Assembly: GCA_007922225.1 (NCBI GenBank)
Contig: ML679946.1
Location: 91,929,313 to 91,993,312, forward strand
Direction of reading: 5' to 3'
Source: Emydura subglobosa
Lineage: Eukaryota > Chordata > Testudines > Chelidae
DNA: 64,000 nt
In this document: positions 34,377-46,480 of the stretch, piece after piece
How the letters are laid out: each line of letters opens with the position of its first letter
Numbering within the stretch: the stretch's first letter is position 1
Notes under the pieces: model-generated
The model's database searches: none
What the model saw: only the letters and a program-made list of their open reading frames with translations
Told to the model about the DNA's origin: nothing
Program-made: the position numbers and the translations under genes

Positions 34377-36563
34377 AATGAGCTCAATAACTTGAATTAG
34401 ACGAAAGCATTTCAGTTGTCAGGAGACTGAACTGTTGTGTGCCACAGGAAGAGAGTAGGAAAAACTGAGGTGCCACAAATGGCAGGGAATTTATTAGGTT
34501 TTGATCCTGGTCAACTATTGAAAATAAATCAAATAAATAATGTAATTAAATCCTGAAAATTTTTAACCCATGGATTTTAGACATCTTCCCACCACTGGTA
34601 TTTTTACTTGCCAACAACATTCATGCAGTTGAGCTTAGCAGCAGGAATGCTTCCTGCTTTGTATGGCTGAAGGGCTGGGAATTTGAAGGAACTTTCACTG
34701 TTGCAAAGTCCAGAAGTTTGATTGTAAAATGTTAGGGTTACTGCCTTCTGCAGGCTTCTTGCACCTTCTTTCAAGTATCTGGTACTGGCCACAGTCAATT
34801 ATAAGATAATGTCTGGATGGACACCCAGCCAATCTGGCATAGCAAGTCCTATTTTCTTAGGTGCCTTAGAACTAGAGTAATTAGAAGGTGTTTGCAACTC
34901 ATGTGCCACCAGCCACAATGGCAAGTTGCAGCTGTCATTTTAACTAGAGAAGATGTACTGTATGCCATGCATCTGATAGTAGAGGCACTGCTCCAGCGCA
35001 CTGGAAAGAAGACATATACACCTTTCTCACTGGCTATCTTTAAAATAAATTGAGATGCTGAATGGTAAACACCAGAATTCAGAGTCCATTAAGATCACAT
35101 ACCATGTACTGTAATTACACTTCACGTAAGAAACCGATTTAATTTATTATATAACTGTGTAGAAGTATACAAGTTGCTAAATAAAACTAGCAACATATAA
35201 GATACCTTGATCTTATAAAAGCCTTTTCATTTACTACTCCTATTCCCTTCCACAAAATCCCTCCTACCCTAACTCCTTACCACTCACAATGCATATTTTC
35301 TAAAACTCCTCAATTCATACATTTTTTTCCTCAGAAAATAATCATTAAGAGGCTCAGAAGGTAAATTCTATAAAGAGGAGGGCAGAGGTGGGGGTGGTGG
35401 AAACATGGGCTTAGACACCAAGTGATAAGTGCCTCAGAAATACTTCAGATAGATAGGACAGCCTGGTCAGAGGGTAGATGTATTAACATTAATGAGAGCT
35501 ATGCAGACATACGTATCAACAAATGCTGCTACATGGCCGGTGATCACGTAGGTGTCAAAAGCTTTGGTGATATGACAAGATTGCCAATGATGGCCATAAA
35601 CTGAATATAGAACCAGACACCTTAAGCACTTTGCCAGAGATCAGTCCCAAGGAGTGCACATCCTTTTGGGATTTGCTATGATGACAATAATAATAATGTT
35701 GCAGATATAGAAAGGTAACAATTTTTCCCATTGCGGGAAACCAAAAAAGAATAGAAATTGTGAAGATCCTGTCTTCACTATGAGCTGCACATTCCCGAGG
35801 GCAGAATAGGGTTCAAAGCTGCAAATATTCCATCAAAATGTCTTGCTTTCTTGAAAAATCAGAACTCAGAGGTGCATTTTATAATCTACATTGAGGAAAC
35901 AGTCCAATAGGCCACCCATGTCAGTTATCTGAACTTCTAGTCCACACATTTGAAAAGCGCATATTTTCATGCACGCCTGCCGGGTCTAGAGGGTGTTATT
36001 TTAAAGATTAAATTCCTACCACTATGTAAGTGCATTTCAAATCCCCTGTGAACCCCAAACAGCTTTTCTGAAACAAAGTATTACATCAACATGATGTAAA
36101 AGACCAATGGATTATTTTATTTAACTATGTGTTATAAGAGAAACATTACAAAAGGAAAAAAACGAATGATTTAGCTAATAAGTAAGGTTCAAGCTTTATT
36201 AAGTGAATTTACAGTTTATCAAAACACAAATTGGTACATGCCGATTTCAATACTATATCCTATAGCTTTCTTATACAGGAAATACAAATTCTCCCCTATG
36301 ACTTCTGAGTTTTATTGCTCATACATCAACTCCTTCTGCCTTTATTGTAGTCTCAGTGGGTTTTAAAATGACAAAAACTCTCTTTACAAGTCTTCCACTA
36401 GGATATCAATATGTAACTGCTGAGGCCCAAATCCTACAACTCACCATCAGTGTGTAGGACCCAAAACGCTACCAAAGTATTCCAAAATTGAAAGAATGCC
36501 TACACGAACCCTAAATGGGCTGAGTCAGAGCAATCCATGATTATATGGATCCGATGGCTCTAA
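34377..36563. other. No recognisable gene or repeat
   Basis: About 2.2 kb of AT-rich noncoding DNA. No domain-bearing frame and no transposon terminus recognised. Confidence 0.45.
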
Positions 36564-36589
36564 GGCCTTATCTACACTAGGAAAATAAG

Positions 36590-36660
36590 TAATATTCTAT
36601 GATTCTATGAGAGTTGGAAGGGACCTCAGGAGGTCATCTAGTCCAACCCCCTGCTCAAAA
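36590..36660 (-). mobile_element. CR1 LINE 3' end inserted in composite element
   Basis: attctatgattctatgagag, ttggaagggacctcaggagg and tcatctagtccaaccccctg: complement of the CR1 3' terminus, with two copies of the octamer tail. Less diverged than other CR1 pieces here, so probably later than its host element. Confidence 0.9.
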
Positions 36661-36779
36661 GACTAACCTCAGCTAAATAAAATACGTTGACTTTCAGCCA
36701 CCGCTATAATTACAGTGGTGGCTGATATACAAACTGTTTTCATTAGGTCGATGGAGTGTGTCCTCACCAGGAGCACTTC

Positions 36780-37250
36780 CACCGACCTAAGGGGCAGTGT
36801 GGGGAGCTGAGACACCCATCTCTCAGCTCCCTGCCACGAGTCCACAGGCTCCCGGGCTCTCTGTGGGCTACCCCCACAGAGACACATTCCCTGGTCCCAG
36901 GTCCCAGCTGGGAAGTGGGCGGCAGCTGCCGGCATCCCAGGAAGCCATGTGGCAACTGCCTGCATCTCTGGAAGCCAGGCAGCAGCCTCCAACACCCCAG
37001 CTAGGAGCCTGGAGGCAGTCTTCCACATCCCGCAAGCCGGGGTGGCAGCCTCCCAAGCTCCGGCTCGCAATAGGGTGGCAGCCGGGAGCCAAGGGACAGC
37101 ATCTCGCGCCCAGCTCGCAGCCGGGCAGCAAACGCCCACCTCCTGGGCTGGAGCCCAGCAACAGCCTTCCGCACCCAGCAAGCCGGGCAGCAGCCTCCCA
37201 TGCCCTGGCATGGAGCAGGGAGTCTGGCAGCAACTGCCCTTCTCCTGAAC
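36780..37250. repeat. GC-rich degenerate minisatellite-like block
   Basis: Units built on ggcagcagcctccca, gcaactgcc and agctgggaagtgg recur irregularly (for example 36970-36990, 37050-37070, 37130-37150, 37185-37200). All six frames are stop-poor. The GC content contrasts sharply with the flanks. Confidence 0.6.
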
Positions 37251-37278
37251 CTAGCTGCTCATGGGCTCAGTGCCCACT

Positions 37279-37325
37279 TACTTGTCAATTTCACTGCTCT
37301 AGCAGGGTAGTGAAATTGACAAGTA
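37279..37325. repeat. Perfect 17-bp inverted repeat (hairpin)
   Basis: tacttgtcaatttcact (37279-37295) and agtgaaattgacaagta (37309-37325) are exact complements separated by 13 bp. Confidence 0.97.
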
Positions 37326-37546
37326 TGATAGCCCCTCCATCGCTCTAAGGGACACAGCATCTACACTGACACTCTGTCGCCCTAGCTCTGCCAACAAAAG
37401 CCCTACTCCTCTCGTTGAGGTGGTTTTATTTTGTCAGAAAAACAGGGCAGTTTTATTGGCAGGGAGATGACTGTAGTGTGTACACCCGCACTGTTTTGTT
37501 GACAAAAGCTGATTTTTGTCGACAAAACTCTAGTGTAGACTAGGCC

Positions 37547-38274
37547 AAAGACTCTGCACAGGGGATGCGGAGCAGAAGTTGTCACTGTTCTAGTCTATGG
37601 ACTAACCTATGAATTGGGGTGGCCAATAGCATCCCATCTTCATCTCCACATTAGGCCAATTACTTGGGTTGAAATTTACCCCTTTTGCAGAGGGCCACCA
37701 CAGGACTTCTGCATCACGTTTCAAAACAAGACTTGAGCAGTGCATAAGCCTTTTGCAAGTTCTCTGCATGGGGTGAACTGCATCCTTAATTAATAAGATC
37801 TGGAGATTGTTTTGGAGCTGTTCTTTCCACTTCTAGTCATAATGCCTGCTTTGTATAGAATTTACATTTATAAATTCAATTTAACACAAGTTTCATGTAA
37901 TTAGGAATTCCCTGCATGGCTTTAGATGGCAAAAATACTGAACAGCATAATAAAAGCTCAATAATTAGAATGCATCAACTCATCTGAGAGAGAGAGAAAG
38001 AGAAGAGTCAGGAAAGATGAGCAAGAGTGTAGCACAATGACTATATGCATTCATTATAAGGCACTGTGCTTGGAATTCCACTGGAGCTATGAAACATGCA
38101 GGTGTTTTTTCAGCCCTCCAATAGTTTACTTTGTGTGTGAGCCTCTGGATCTACACACAAGAGCCCCTACTCCTTGAGTAGAATGACCAGGTTCATCAGC
38201 TCTGCAGATTCAAACATTTACATAGTCCAGCCACTTAGAGGGAGACAAACACCCACACTAGGATTATGATTACA
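37547..38274. other. No recognisable feature
   Basis: Noncoding sequence with a short ga-rich run near 37988-38005; nothing else recognised. Confidence 0.4.
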
Positions 38275-38400
38275 GTTGGCCAGAAAACAACAATTCTGTT
38301 TCATGAAAAATTGAGGTTTCAACATTAGCTTTGTTCCATTGCCGAACAAAAATGAAAGCTTTTGAAATTTTTCACAAAATACAAGAGAGAGAGACCCCAG
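38275..38400. repeat. aaaattttc-rich dispersed family
   Basis: ttggccagaaaacaacaatt, catgaaaaattgaggtttca and cttttgaaatttttcacaaa resemble the copies at 45235 and 46205. Confidence 0.4.
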
Positions 38401-38675
38401 AATAAGCTAGCAGGTAGACGTGTCAATACAGACACATTTTCGTGACATTTTGGTGTTGGCTACATGGCATTTTTTGACAGAAAAATTAGTATAATGAAAC
38501 AAAAGAAGATTCTTTTGTGCTTCTGTATAGAGTTCTTTAGAACCTTCTCATAATGAATCAAGTAAAAGAGGAGGATTCATGAGACAATTATAGGTAAAAG
38601 CAGCAAACAAACCTCTACTCCAGCTGCTCTGTTAACAGACTGAAAGGGCAGGTAAGGGACAGAGTCAGGTCTCTC

Positions 38676-39100
38676 AGGGCAGGTCTACACTTAAAATGTT
38701 ACAGTGGCACAGTTGCACTGACACAGCTGCGCTGCTGCAGTGCTTCAGCTAATACGCTGACAAGAGAGTTTCTGCCACTGGTGTAATTAATCCTCCTCTG
38801 CATAGGGTGACCAGATGTCCCGATTTTATAGGCACAATCCCAGTATTTAGGGCTTTGTCTTATATAGGCGCCTATTACCTTCCACCCCCTCCTGATTTTT
38901 CATACTTGCTATCTGGTCACCCTACCTCCGCAAGAGGCATTAGCTATGTTGATGGGCGAAGCCCACTCGTTATCATAATGCTATCTACACAGGGGGTTAG
39001 GTTGGTATAACTGCATCGCTCAGAGGTGTGGATTTTTCACACCCCCCCTCTGCAATGTAATTATGTCAATGTAAATTTGTAGTGTAGACCTGGCCTCAGG
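38676..39100 (-). mobile_element. Old hAT-like element hosting a MITE
   Basis: Left terminus cagggcaggtctacactt (from about 38678) and right terminus gtagtgtagacctggcc (ending about 39095) are inverted ends of the tctacact type. Flanks tcaggtctct and tcaggctct are similar and may be the decayed target duplication. Internal gctcagaggtgtgga and ttttcacacccccc give a further inverted pair. A 122-bp MITE (38803-38924) interrupts it. Confidence 0.55.
38803..38924. mobile_element. MITE with perfect 14-bp TIRs, nested
   Basis: tagggtgaccagat (38803-38816) and atctggtcacccta (38911-38924) are exact inverted repeats. The flanking octamers cctctgca (38795-38802) and cctccgca (38925-38932) differ at one position: an 8-bp target duplication, consistent with hAT. 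It has no coding capacity. The frame at 38807-39010 crosses it and is rejected. Confidence 0.9.
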
Positions 39101-41491
39101 CTCTGTTTTGAGCTTGATTGTTGACCTGTTGTGTGCATTTTTGGCAAATATCCTGCCTTCACTCAGTGTGACTTCATCCTTCTGCAACTTCCCTACCTCA
39201 CCCGGGGTGTAACAAGGCTTAATTCATTAGTATTTGCAAAGCAGGAACCTTGGTGAAGAGGCACTATAGAAATGCAAAGTATTATACTGTGACTGTTTTC
39301 AGCTGAAAGAGTTTGGCACAATCCTCTTCAAGGACAGCAGTGATGACTGTGTTAAGTTACAATTCTTTATCTCTAACTTGTCCTGTCAGTTTTCTGGCAG
39401 ACCACCGTAAATCTAAAGCATTCCAGACTATCCTATCCCAACCCTGGGCTGGAGCATCATACGTAAATGGATGTGATTTGGAACAGGAGTTGTGCCATCT
39501 GAATGGCAATATAAGCTTTGTAATTGAATGCAGAAAATACACTAGGAACATTTGTCTTTACACTCTGTCAGGACAAGGATACTAGTTACTTTTTTGTCTC
39601 TATCTGTAAAGGTATTAGATCATCTGAATGGAGCTGTACTGATTTACACCAGCTGGGAATCAGACCCAGGGGCTCATGTGCAATTACACTTCTTCCCAAG
39701 AAAACAAAAAGCATTCATCCAATGCACTACAGGCTTGCATCTGACTATACTTTGGCACCTCTGAATGGACAGGATTACCATAAATAAAACAGGAACTAGA
39801 ACCACTGAAGGATCCTTCCTCAAAGGTTTAGCTTTCCGGAGGAAGGAAATTATAATGAGGAAGTAAGGATGAATTTTCATTTATACACAGACACAAATCA
39901 GATTACTGTTTCCACAGAGTTCCTATGGATTTTAAGGTCTAAGATTGTACCAAGTAAATCAGTTCTTATTTCATTTTAAATACCAGAGCCGTGTAATTCC
40001 TGCATCAGTGATGTACAGTGTCAAACAATGTGGGAGACTGACCATTTCAGCCTATTTAATGACTGGCTACTCCTCCCTTGTGTTATCATCACCTGTGAAA
40101 CCAGAAAAGCTGCGAAGCTCCATGGATGAAGAGGGACTCTTTTTAAACAGGTGACATTCTTAATTTTAAAATGTCAAAACCCTGAGTAGTAACAATGGGT
40201 AATTCCATTCCTCTGAAAAACCAAAATCAGTGGGACTGTTTCCTGTGAGTAACTGCTCATCAGTGTAAGTAAAGGGTTAATGAATGCTCATACAATTTAA
40301 GGGAAGAAAATCTCCTGAGGGTGGGATGCATGGAAGTAGGTGCCAGGATGCCATCTCAGGCCAGCACACTGGGCTTTTAACTGGGGCTAGTCAGTTCTAG
40401 GGTAAGAAGGATTCAACAGCCAGGAGCTTCTTGGCTCAGGTCTGCTGTCTGTTTCTCTTCTGCAGCCAACCTCTGCCCACGATGAGGGTAGAGGTATGGG
40501 GGGGTGTTGGTGATGGAAGGGATGTAGCAGACATTAAGAAGTGACACTGAGGCATGGAGCTGAATGAGTTTCCTCTCTCTTTATGGTCTACCTAGGTGGG
40601 ATATGTAGTCTAGTAATCTTAACTAAACGCTCATTACATTTTATGAGCCTATGCATAGCACAGCAAAAATGGTGGGGGCATTTTTAGACTGGATAGGTAG
40701 GTCTTTATGCTCCATGAAGGCCAGGTTTCATCAGGGTAAGTGATCAGAGACTTTGCACATTACCTACTGAGTCTTGTCCCTTCCCCCCCCTACCCTGCCT
40801 TTGGCGTAGGGCATCTTCTCTGTCAGCCTCCAGAGGCAGCCCTTAAAATACTCCAGCATCCTTGAGCCCACACCAGACAGTAATTGCAACCATTGCCAAC
40901 TATGAAGGAGTCCCAGCCAGAGATCATAAGAGTCCATTAAAAATATTAACATGTAAAATTATTAACATGAAATTGAGAGTATTCTACATAATAGAGAGCA
41001 CCAGCATCATGAGGTTAGTGCCCTTTTCCATTTCCATGGCCTGATTCTTTCCTGACATCATGAATTTCAGAGGAGTCATTCATGATATACCTTAGTGCAG
41101 GGGAGTAGAGAACTGGATCCATAAACTACTGCAGAATCGATCTTCTGTTTCTCCTGACTTTATATGTTAGATGTGGCTCAGGACCAAGAACATTTTCTGA
41201 ACACTTTCTACTTCTCAGCGCCGGCCCATTTCTAATATAATCTACAATATGACACAAGCCATCACGTTCGGGGTACCCATCAAAATGTGACAGCACACTG
41301 AGGACAATGAATACATAGGAACCCCTTTTTTTACTTCCATTCAAAATAAGTCAAAGTTAGGGTCATGTTGCTTATGTTTTCCTAACCCTGTTTTCCTTTA
41401 ATTAATGGAATTCATCCACGGTTGTGCACTTAGTGCTGGCCACACTCAGTAAGTAAATTGATATGAATGCCTGGAGTTTTCTCGCTTAGAT

Positions 41492-41495
<4 letters not shown>
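39101..41495. other. Mostly featureless; half foldback copy
   Basis: Only recognisable item: a half family A copy at 39626-39670 (ctgatttacaccagctggga, then atcagacc). The frames at 39313-39880 on both strands have no domain. Confidence 0.4.
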
Positions 41496-41529
<34 letters not shown>

Positions 41530-41541
41530 GGAGAGAGAGAG
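41496..41541. repeat. (GA)n microsatellite
   Basis: ga dinucleotides with two ggg interruptions near 41520 and 41530. Confidence 0.95.
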
Positions 41542-41674
41542 AACACAGCAGTTGCCTATAATCAAAGCAAGAGGAGAATGGGCAAATATCCATTCCAGGA
41601 ACCAACTGCTTCTAGGAGCAGCCCTTTTCCTTACTGATCAAGATCATAGTATAAAAACATATACATCTCTAATA

Positions 41675-41757
41675 GGACCAGATCCTCAGCTGGTGTAAAG
41701 TAGGGCAGCTCCACCAACAGAGCTACACCAAATTATTCCAGTTGAGGATCTAGCCCT
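41675..41757. repeat. Foldback family A element, best copy
   Basis: ccagatcctcagctgg and ccagttgaggatctag are inverted arms matching at 14 of 16 positions. Inner arms tggtgtaaagtagggcagct and gagctacacca follow. The overlapping minus frame (41733-41948) is chance. Confidence 0.75.
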
Positions 41758-42699
41758 CTCCAGGCTTCAATTAATGGAGCTTTGCTTTTTAACTTGACTT
41801 TTGCTTGGTAATGAGTAGACCTCAACAGATTTAGAGTTCCATTCAGATACATGCACCATGGTCCTGCTTGCAGGGAAATCGCAGGAATAAGCTCTCTCCT
41901 TGGATAGTGGCTTTTTGAGTTGTAGCCAGAACAAAAAGCAGCACACACAAAAAATTAAACAAATTTCAAACTTGCACTAAGGTTCAGCTAGGGTTCTGGC
42001 AGCTGATGAAGTTGGTTCTTATTTAATTACAATATTTCACCCATTACCACTGCAGGCAATGAATATTTATGAGCTTTCCCCAATTAACTAGAATTAGCAA
42101 TGAAGGCAGGCTAAATGAGCTATCTGAAATCATCTCTCTTTTCTCCGCCACATCAACTGTGTTTAGCAGCAACATTCCAGTAGATGGAGCTGAGGTCCAA
42201 GCAGAGGTATCAGGACAGTTAATTCTGGGTGGAGAGCCAGCAGTTCTAGAACAGACTTTGGCCAGAAATCAGGCTGAACTCAAGTCTTGCCACCTTTAGG
42301 GCAAGTTGGAAGATTCACTGTTTATGTCGGCAATTCCCAGAGAATGCCGCTGAGAGTCACCCTGACAATGCTGTCTTGGAAGTCAACCACCAGGGTTTGA
42401 TCACTAGGAGGCGGTGACTTAAACAGACGGAAGGGAAGAGAATTCTTCCTTGCAGAGGGTAACTGACTTATCAAACCTACTATGATGGATGGATTAGAAA
42501 ATGCCTATAACAATAATAATAAATCATAATATCTAATAGTTCTACCCCTTTATTTTTCTGATTGCCACTACCCATGGAGCAAAGCTTTTTAGTGTGTTAT
42601 ATATGAAGCAAAGCTCTTTTTTCCCCTGAGTGCTTATAGTTAATTTAAGAACCCAGCACTGTGCATGAGTAATACAAATTATTTCTTCCAATGTATATT
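41758..42699. other. No recognisable feature
   Basis: No gene or repeat recognised. Confidence 0.45.
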
Positions 42700-43235
42700 A
42701 ACTTGTATTTGTCTACACACAGAATCACATCTGCCTTCATGTTGCCAATTCATCTAGTTTTGTTAGGTGCCTCGAAGATCTTCATAGTCATCAGAAGTCT
42801 TGATTAACCTTAATAAATGGGCAATCTGTAAATTTTGCTACCTCTCTCTTCGGTCACTTTTCCAGACATTAAACAACACCAGTACTAATGCAGACGTTTG
42901 GGACATCCAGCTGTTAACCTTTTGCCATATTGAAAATTGACCATTTGTTTTTTGTCTCTTAGCCAGTTTCTAATTCTCAAGAGAACATGACCTCTCACAC
43001 CAGGACTACTTAATTTCTTTAAAAGTCTCGTGAGCACTTTTCTCAAAGGCTTTTTTAATGTCCAATAAATTACAGCTACTGATCCTCCATTATCTGCAGT
43101 TTTGTAGACACGCTCAAAGAAATCTAATAGATTATAGACACAGTTTTCCTTTACGGAAGCAATTTGGGTCGATCTCTGGCATATCATGTCCATTCAGGTG
43201 CTTTATCATTCAATTTACATTTTCATACTGATTCT
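42700..43235 (-). pseudogene. Decayed CR1/L2-type LINE reverse transcriptase fragment
   Basis: The minus-strand frame at 43193-42885 reads through the fingers and palm part of a non-LTR reverse transcriptase. LLDFFERVYKTADNGGSV precedes YWTLKKPLRKVLTRLLKKL, which aligns with the conserved 'D..KAFD.V....LL.KL' block. The first catalytic Asp is replaced by Thr. Then come GVRGHVLLRIRNWLRDKKQ and LTAGCPKRLH, the position of the SGVPQGSVLGP motif, where Q and G are altered and a stop follows. About 100 of the roughly 400 or more RT residues remain. The downstream active-site YxDD region is not recognisable. It cannot encode an active enzyme. CR1 is the likeliest clade, given how common it is here. 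Confidence 0.8.
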
Positions 43236-45234
43236 GATTCTTTGTACTTTCTTTTTGCAGTGAAATTTTAAAATTATTTTAAATAAGACATGCAAAGGAA
43301 CAAAAAAGTGTTGCTCTCTTTCTGGTTTTTTTTTTAAACAAATATATAGGAAGACAAGCTTAAGGTTTTGTTTAACTTGTAAAACAAAGAAGATTTTAAA
43401 AATTATTAATCCAGATCATGTCTACACTGCTTGTCCTAAACATTTGGACAAATGGAGTACAAAAGGATTTATGACATCACAGGTAGCAAAGACCTGATCC
43501 AGCATTCATGACAGTCCATTTAAAAAAAAAAAATAAAAATAAAAAGACTTCTATAGCCTTTAGATAAGGTCCTAGAAGAGTAAAAATATCTGAACTGCTG
43601 AAGGAGGAAGACACTGCTTTGCAATGTTATATTTAACTCAAATGAAGGCAGACAGGCGAAAAGAACTCTTTGTGAAAGATTCAACGTCACCAGCCCAATA
43701 ATTAAGGGCTGAGAAAGCTTGCACGTCATTATTTAGAGAATACTTGACATTCCTGGTAAATCCAAAAGTAAAAAAGAAAGCAGAGAGGAAGAAAATAAAG
43801 TTGTTTTTTTTTTTTTTTTGTTTTGTTTTTTGAAGGAGTGAAAAGGGAAGAAAGTTTCAGGTCTTCTTTTTATCTTGTAAAGTAGCACGAGAAGGACACA
43901 AATCCATTTTTTCCCACCTTTGCAGATTGAAAAGTCTCAATTATGTGTATTTTAAAACCATCTTGAACAGTGTTTGGTAAGGCAATTTTGTATTGTAACA
44001 GATATGTCAAATATCTCAGGAGTTGCAGGCCTTGGGAAGTTCACCCAGTGCAGCTCATGTGGTAAATCACTGGGTTTTGCGCGTCAGTGGATTAGTCTGA
44101 CAGCCGGTGCGTCTTCCCACCAGAATGCTGGCTTACGAGAGCATATGCTTTTTAAAACTTCTCTACTATTTGACACCTAAAGCCCTATTTTAATTTCCAG
44201 GTGCAGCTTCCCTTCCAAATAGGTTGTGAAATACAACCCAGCTGTTCCAACTCAGTGTCTTAAGGGCGGAGTTCTGTAGAGGAAAGGTTACAATTAACTT
44301 GCCTTAGAAAAATGGATTTGCTTACTAAAATGCTTAGCACTGAAACTCATCATATTCACTTCATATTGCAGGTTATTCTTCTTCATTTTAACAGACCAGG
44401 CTCAGGAAAGAATTCTTCATGGCAGCATGGGTGTTTTGAGCAATCCGGAGCCAAAGTCAGCAGCTGCACATAGAGGCCTTCGTGCAAACCTCTTCTGAGC
44501 TTGGGCTGAATTTGCAAAGAGGTCAGGTACCAAATGAGTGTGTGGGGCATAGGGCTCCATTGCTAACAGTTCACACAACTCTAAGTAAAGCTCTTCTGGA
44601 CCAGTGTCATCCCTGGTGTAATTTATCACTGAAATTACTTCACAAATGAATTGGACCAATAGAGGATCTCCTGTTTTAGACCATTACTCTTTGAAAATTA
44701 CCTGGGATGCTATTTTTTCAGTTTCCCATGGGTATTCCTTCATAACAGTTAGCTTTGAGAATGTGTGCATCTCCCCTTCCAGTTTTGGTACACTGGGCGG
44801 GTGAGCACAACTGAAGAATAGCCTGTGTTTTTAACCTTGATACTTCCTGACTTTTGAGTGCTTCACTTTGTAGCCTGAATGTTCTCCATCCACAGATTTT
44901 TGTAAGGCATTATACTAATGTGATTACAGGTGCTGCAGGGAAAGCATGTAATCAGGGATGAGAAGTTGAGAGGAGATGTCTGAGAAACTCTCTTAAGTGG
45001 TTCATGATTTGCAAAAGAATATGAACCACTGTCTTTTAATAAAAGCAGCTTCAAGTGTACAGCTCAGATAGGTGGCTTGACTTGCTAAATGGTTTTAAAT
45101 CACTGATAGGTATCGTACTACAGAACTGTACTCTGGGAACAAAGAAGTGGAATATTTATAGTGAAACTGAATTAAAGCTCTGATTTGATGTGAGCTGAGC
45201 AGAAGGTGTTGGGGGGGAGACAGGCCCCATGAAT
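43236..45234. other. No gene; A- and T-rich runs
   Basis: Long poly(T) at 43802-43819 and an interrupted poly(A) at 43519-43545. The fragment at 43422-43450 (atcatgtctacactgcttgt) may be one end of a tctacact-type hAT element. Otherwise nothing recognised. Confidence 0.4.
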
Positions 45235-45560
45235 CATTAGGATAAAAAAAAAAGAACTGGACAAAAATTTTCAGCAAACAAAAAAAATGCAGATTTGGCA
45301 ACACTGAAATGTTTTTCAAATTCGTGTTGGTTTCACCAAATTGATTCAGCCAAAAAACCAAAACAAAATATTAAAAAGCCCTAAAAAGATTCTGAAACAA
45401 AGATTTGTTTCAACAGTGCCAAAACAAAGCATTTTGATTTTGGAGATTGAAAAGATTGTTTAAAGATTTTCTTGAATTGTATTCAAAATCATCAAAGATG
45501 GTTACAAACAGTCAAAATCAATTTTTTCCCCAACATTTTGGAATTTCCAGCAAGCCAAAA
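45235..45560. repeat. aaaattttc-rich dispersed family
   Basis: ggacaaaaattttcagcaaa, tttggcaacactgaaatgtt and caattttttccccaacattt are typical of this family, the longest A/T-biased copy in the window. Confidence 0.45.
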
Positions 45561-45879
45561 AAAATCCGTTATTCACAAAGCTCTAACAGAACATTTTTGT
45601 GAACTTGTCCAGAGCATGTTCACGCTTTATTTGCAATCCATGAACACTCATGTGTGAATGAGGTCTTGGCCAGGAAGCTCCTGTTTGTACGAAGATACTT
45701 ACTTGTGAGAGAATGAATATTTAGACCAGCAGCGCTAACACACCTTAGATTCTCATTCTGGGCTTGAGAAAGAGAATAGTAAGACAGTGAGGTGAGAAAA
45801 CAGCACTACAGTTTGGTCAGATCTAAGGAGAGGAGAGGGTAGGAAGGTTGCTTCAGTAGACAAGAATATTGGAAGCCAT

Positions 45880-46142
45880 TAAATCCAAATGAATGTGCTA
45901 TTTGTATTACAGTAGCACCTGGAGGCCCAACCAAGGTCAGAGTACCAGTGTGTAGGCACTGTGAATCCATAGTAACCCTAAACAGCTTACATTCTAAATG
46001 GACAAGATAGACAGGCAGAAGGGAATTAGGCACAGAGAGATGAAGTGAATTGACTGAAATTACACAGCAAGTCAGCAATACAGATAAAACCTCAGGTTCC
46101 TGACTCCTAGTCCAGTGCTCCTCCACTGGACCATGCTGCATC
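45880..46142 (-). repeat. L2-like tail plus MIR-type head
   Basis: gtattacagtagcacctgg and gtaggcactgtgaatccat are L2-like tail blocks. They are followed by aggcacagagagatgaagtg, tacacagcaagtcagcaata and gctcctccactggaccatgc, the MIR core-to-tRNA order read in complement. The near-continuous order suggests a full composite element rather than two insertions. The 113-codon frame over it is chance. Confidence 0.7.
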
Positions 46143-46204
46143 CCCAATGCACTCTGTATACAAAGGAAATATTGTTATATGTGGGCTGTACTATGTACTT
46201 ACTA

Positions 46205-46480
46205 GTACTAGAGCTGGTTGAAAGTTTTCCATTGGAACAGTTTTCCCATTTGAAAATGCTGATTCAACAAACTGAACACTTTACAGAACATATCATTTTC
46301 TTGAAATTTGACAGGAAATTAACAACACGTTTTATATACTAGCCAGGATGATAAAGCTGAAAAATTATTTTCAGAATATTTCGTTTTGCAAAGAATTCCA
46401 GGATTTCAACTGTTTCCTCCTGATTCAGGATGAAACCAAGTTTCAAAATCAGTTTCCCACAGGATGGAAATCCTGCTTTT
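46205..46480 (+). repeat. aaaattttc-rich dispersed family, oriented copy
   Basis: Starts agagctggttgaaagttttc and continues cattggaacagttttcccat, gaaaatgctgattcaacaaa, with cagtttcccacaggatggaa near the end. Used as reference for the other copies. Confidence 0.5.

Larger units (their letters stand above)
36564..37546. mobile_element. Composite DNA transposon with GC-rich core
   Basis: Inverted termini ggccttatctacactagga (36564-36582) and ctctagtgtagactaggcc (37528-37546) match at 15 of 19 positions, of the tctacact type seen in hAT-like elements at 38676 and 54995. Internally there are a minus-strand CR1 end (36590-36660), an 11/12 inverted pair (36697-36728), a GC-rich block of degenerate repeats (36780-37250) and a perfect 17-bp hairpin (37279-37325). 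The right end has repeated ttttgtcgacaaaa-type motifs. Terminal target duplication is not resolved. Frames of 180 and 183 codons on opposite strands of the GC-rich block are artefacts of its repeats. Confidence 0.55.

Noticed and set aside
36669..37348. Overlapping frames of 180 (-), 183 (+), 121 (-) and 99 (+) codons
   Set aside because: All arise from one GC-rich degenerate repeat with few stops in any frame. The translations are low-complexity Gly/Pro/Ala/Trp/Cys repeats with no domain, and the block lies between transposon ends.
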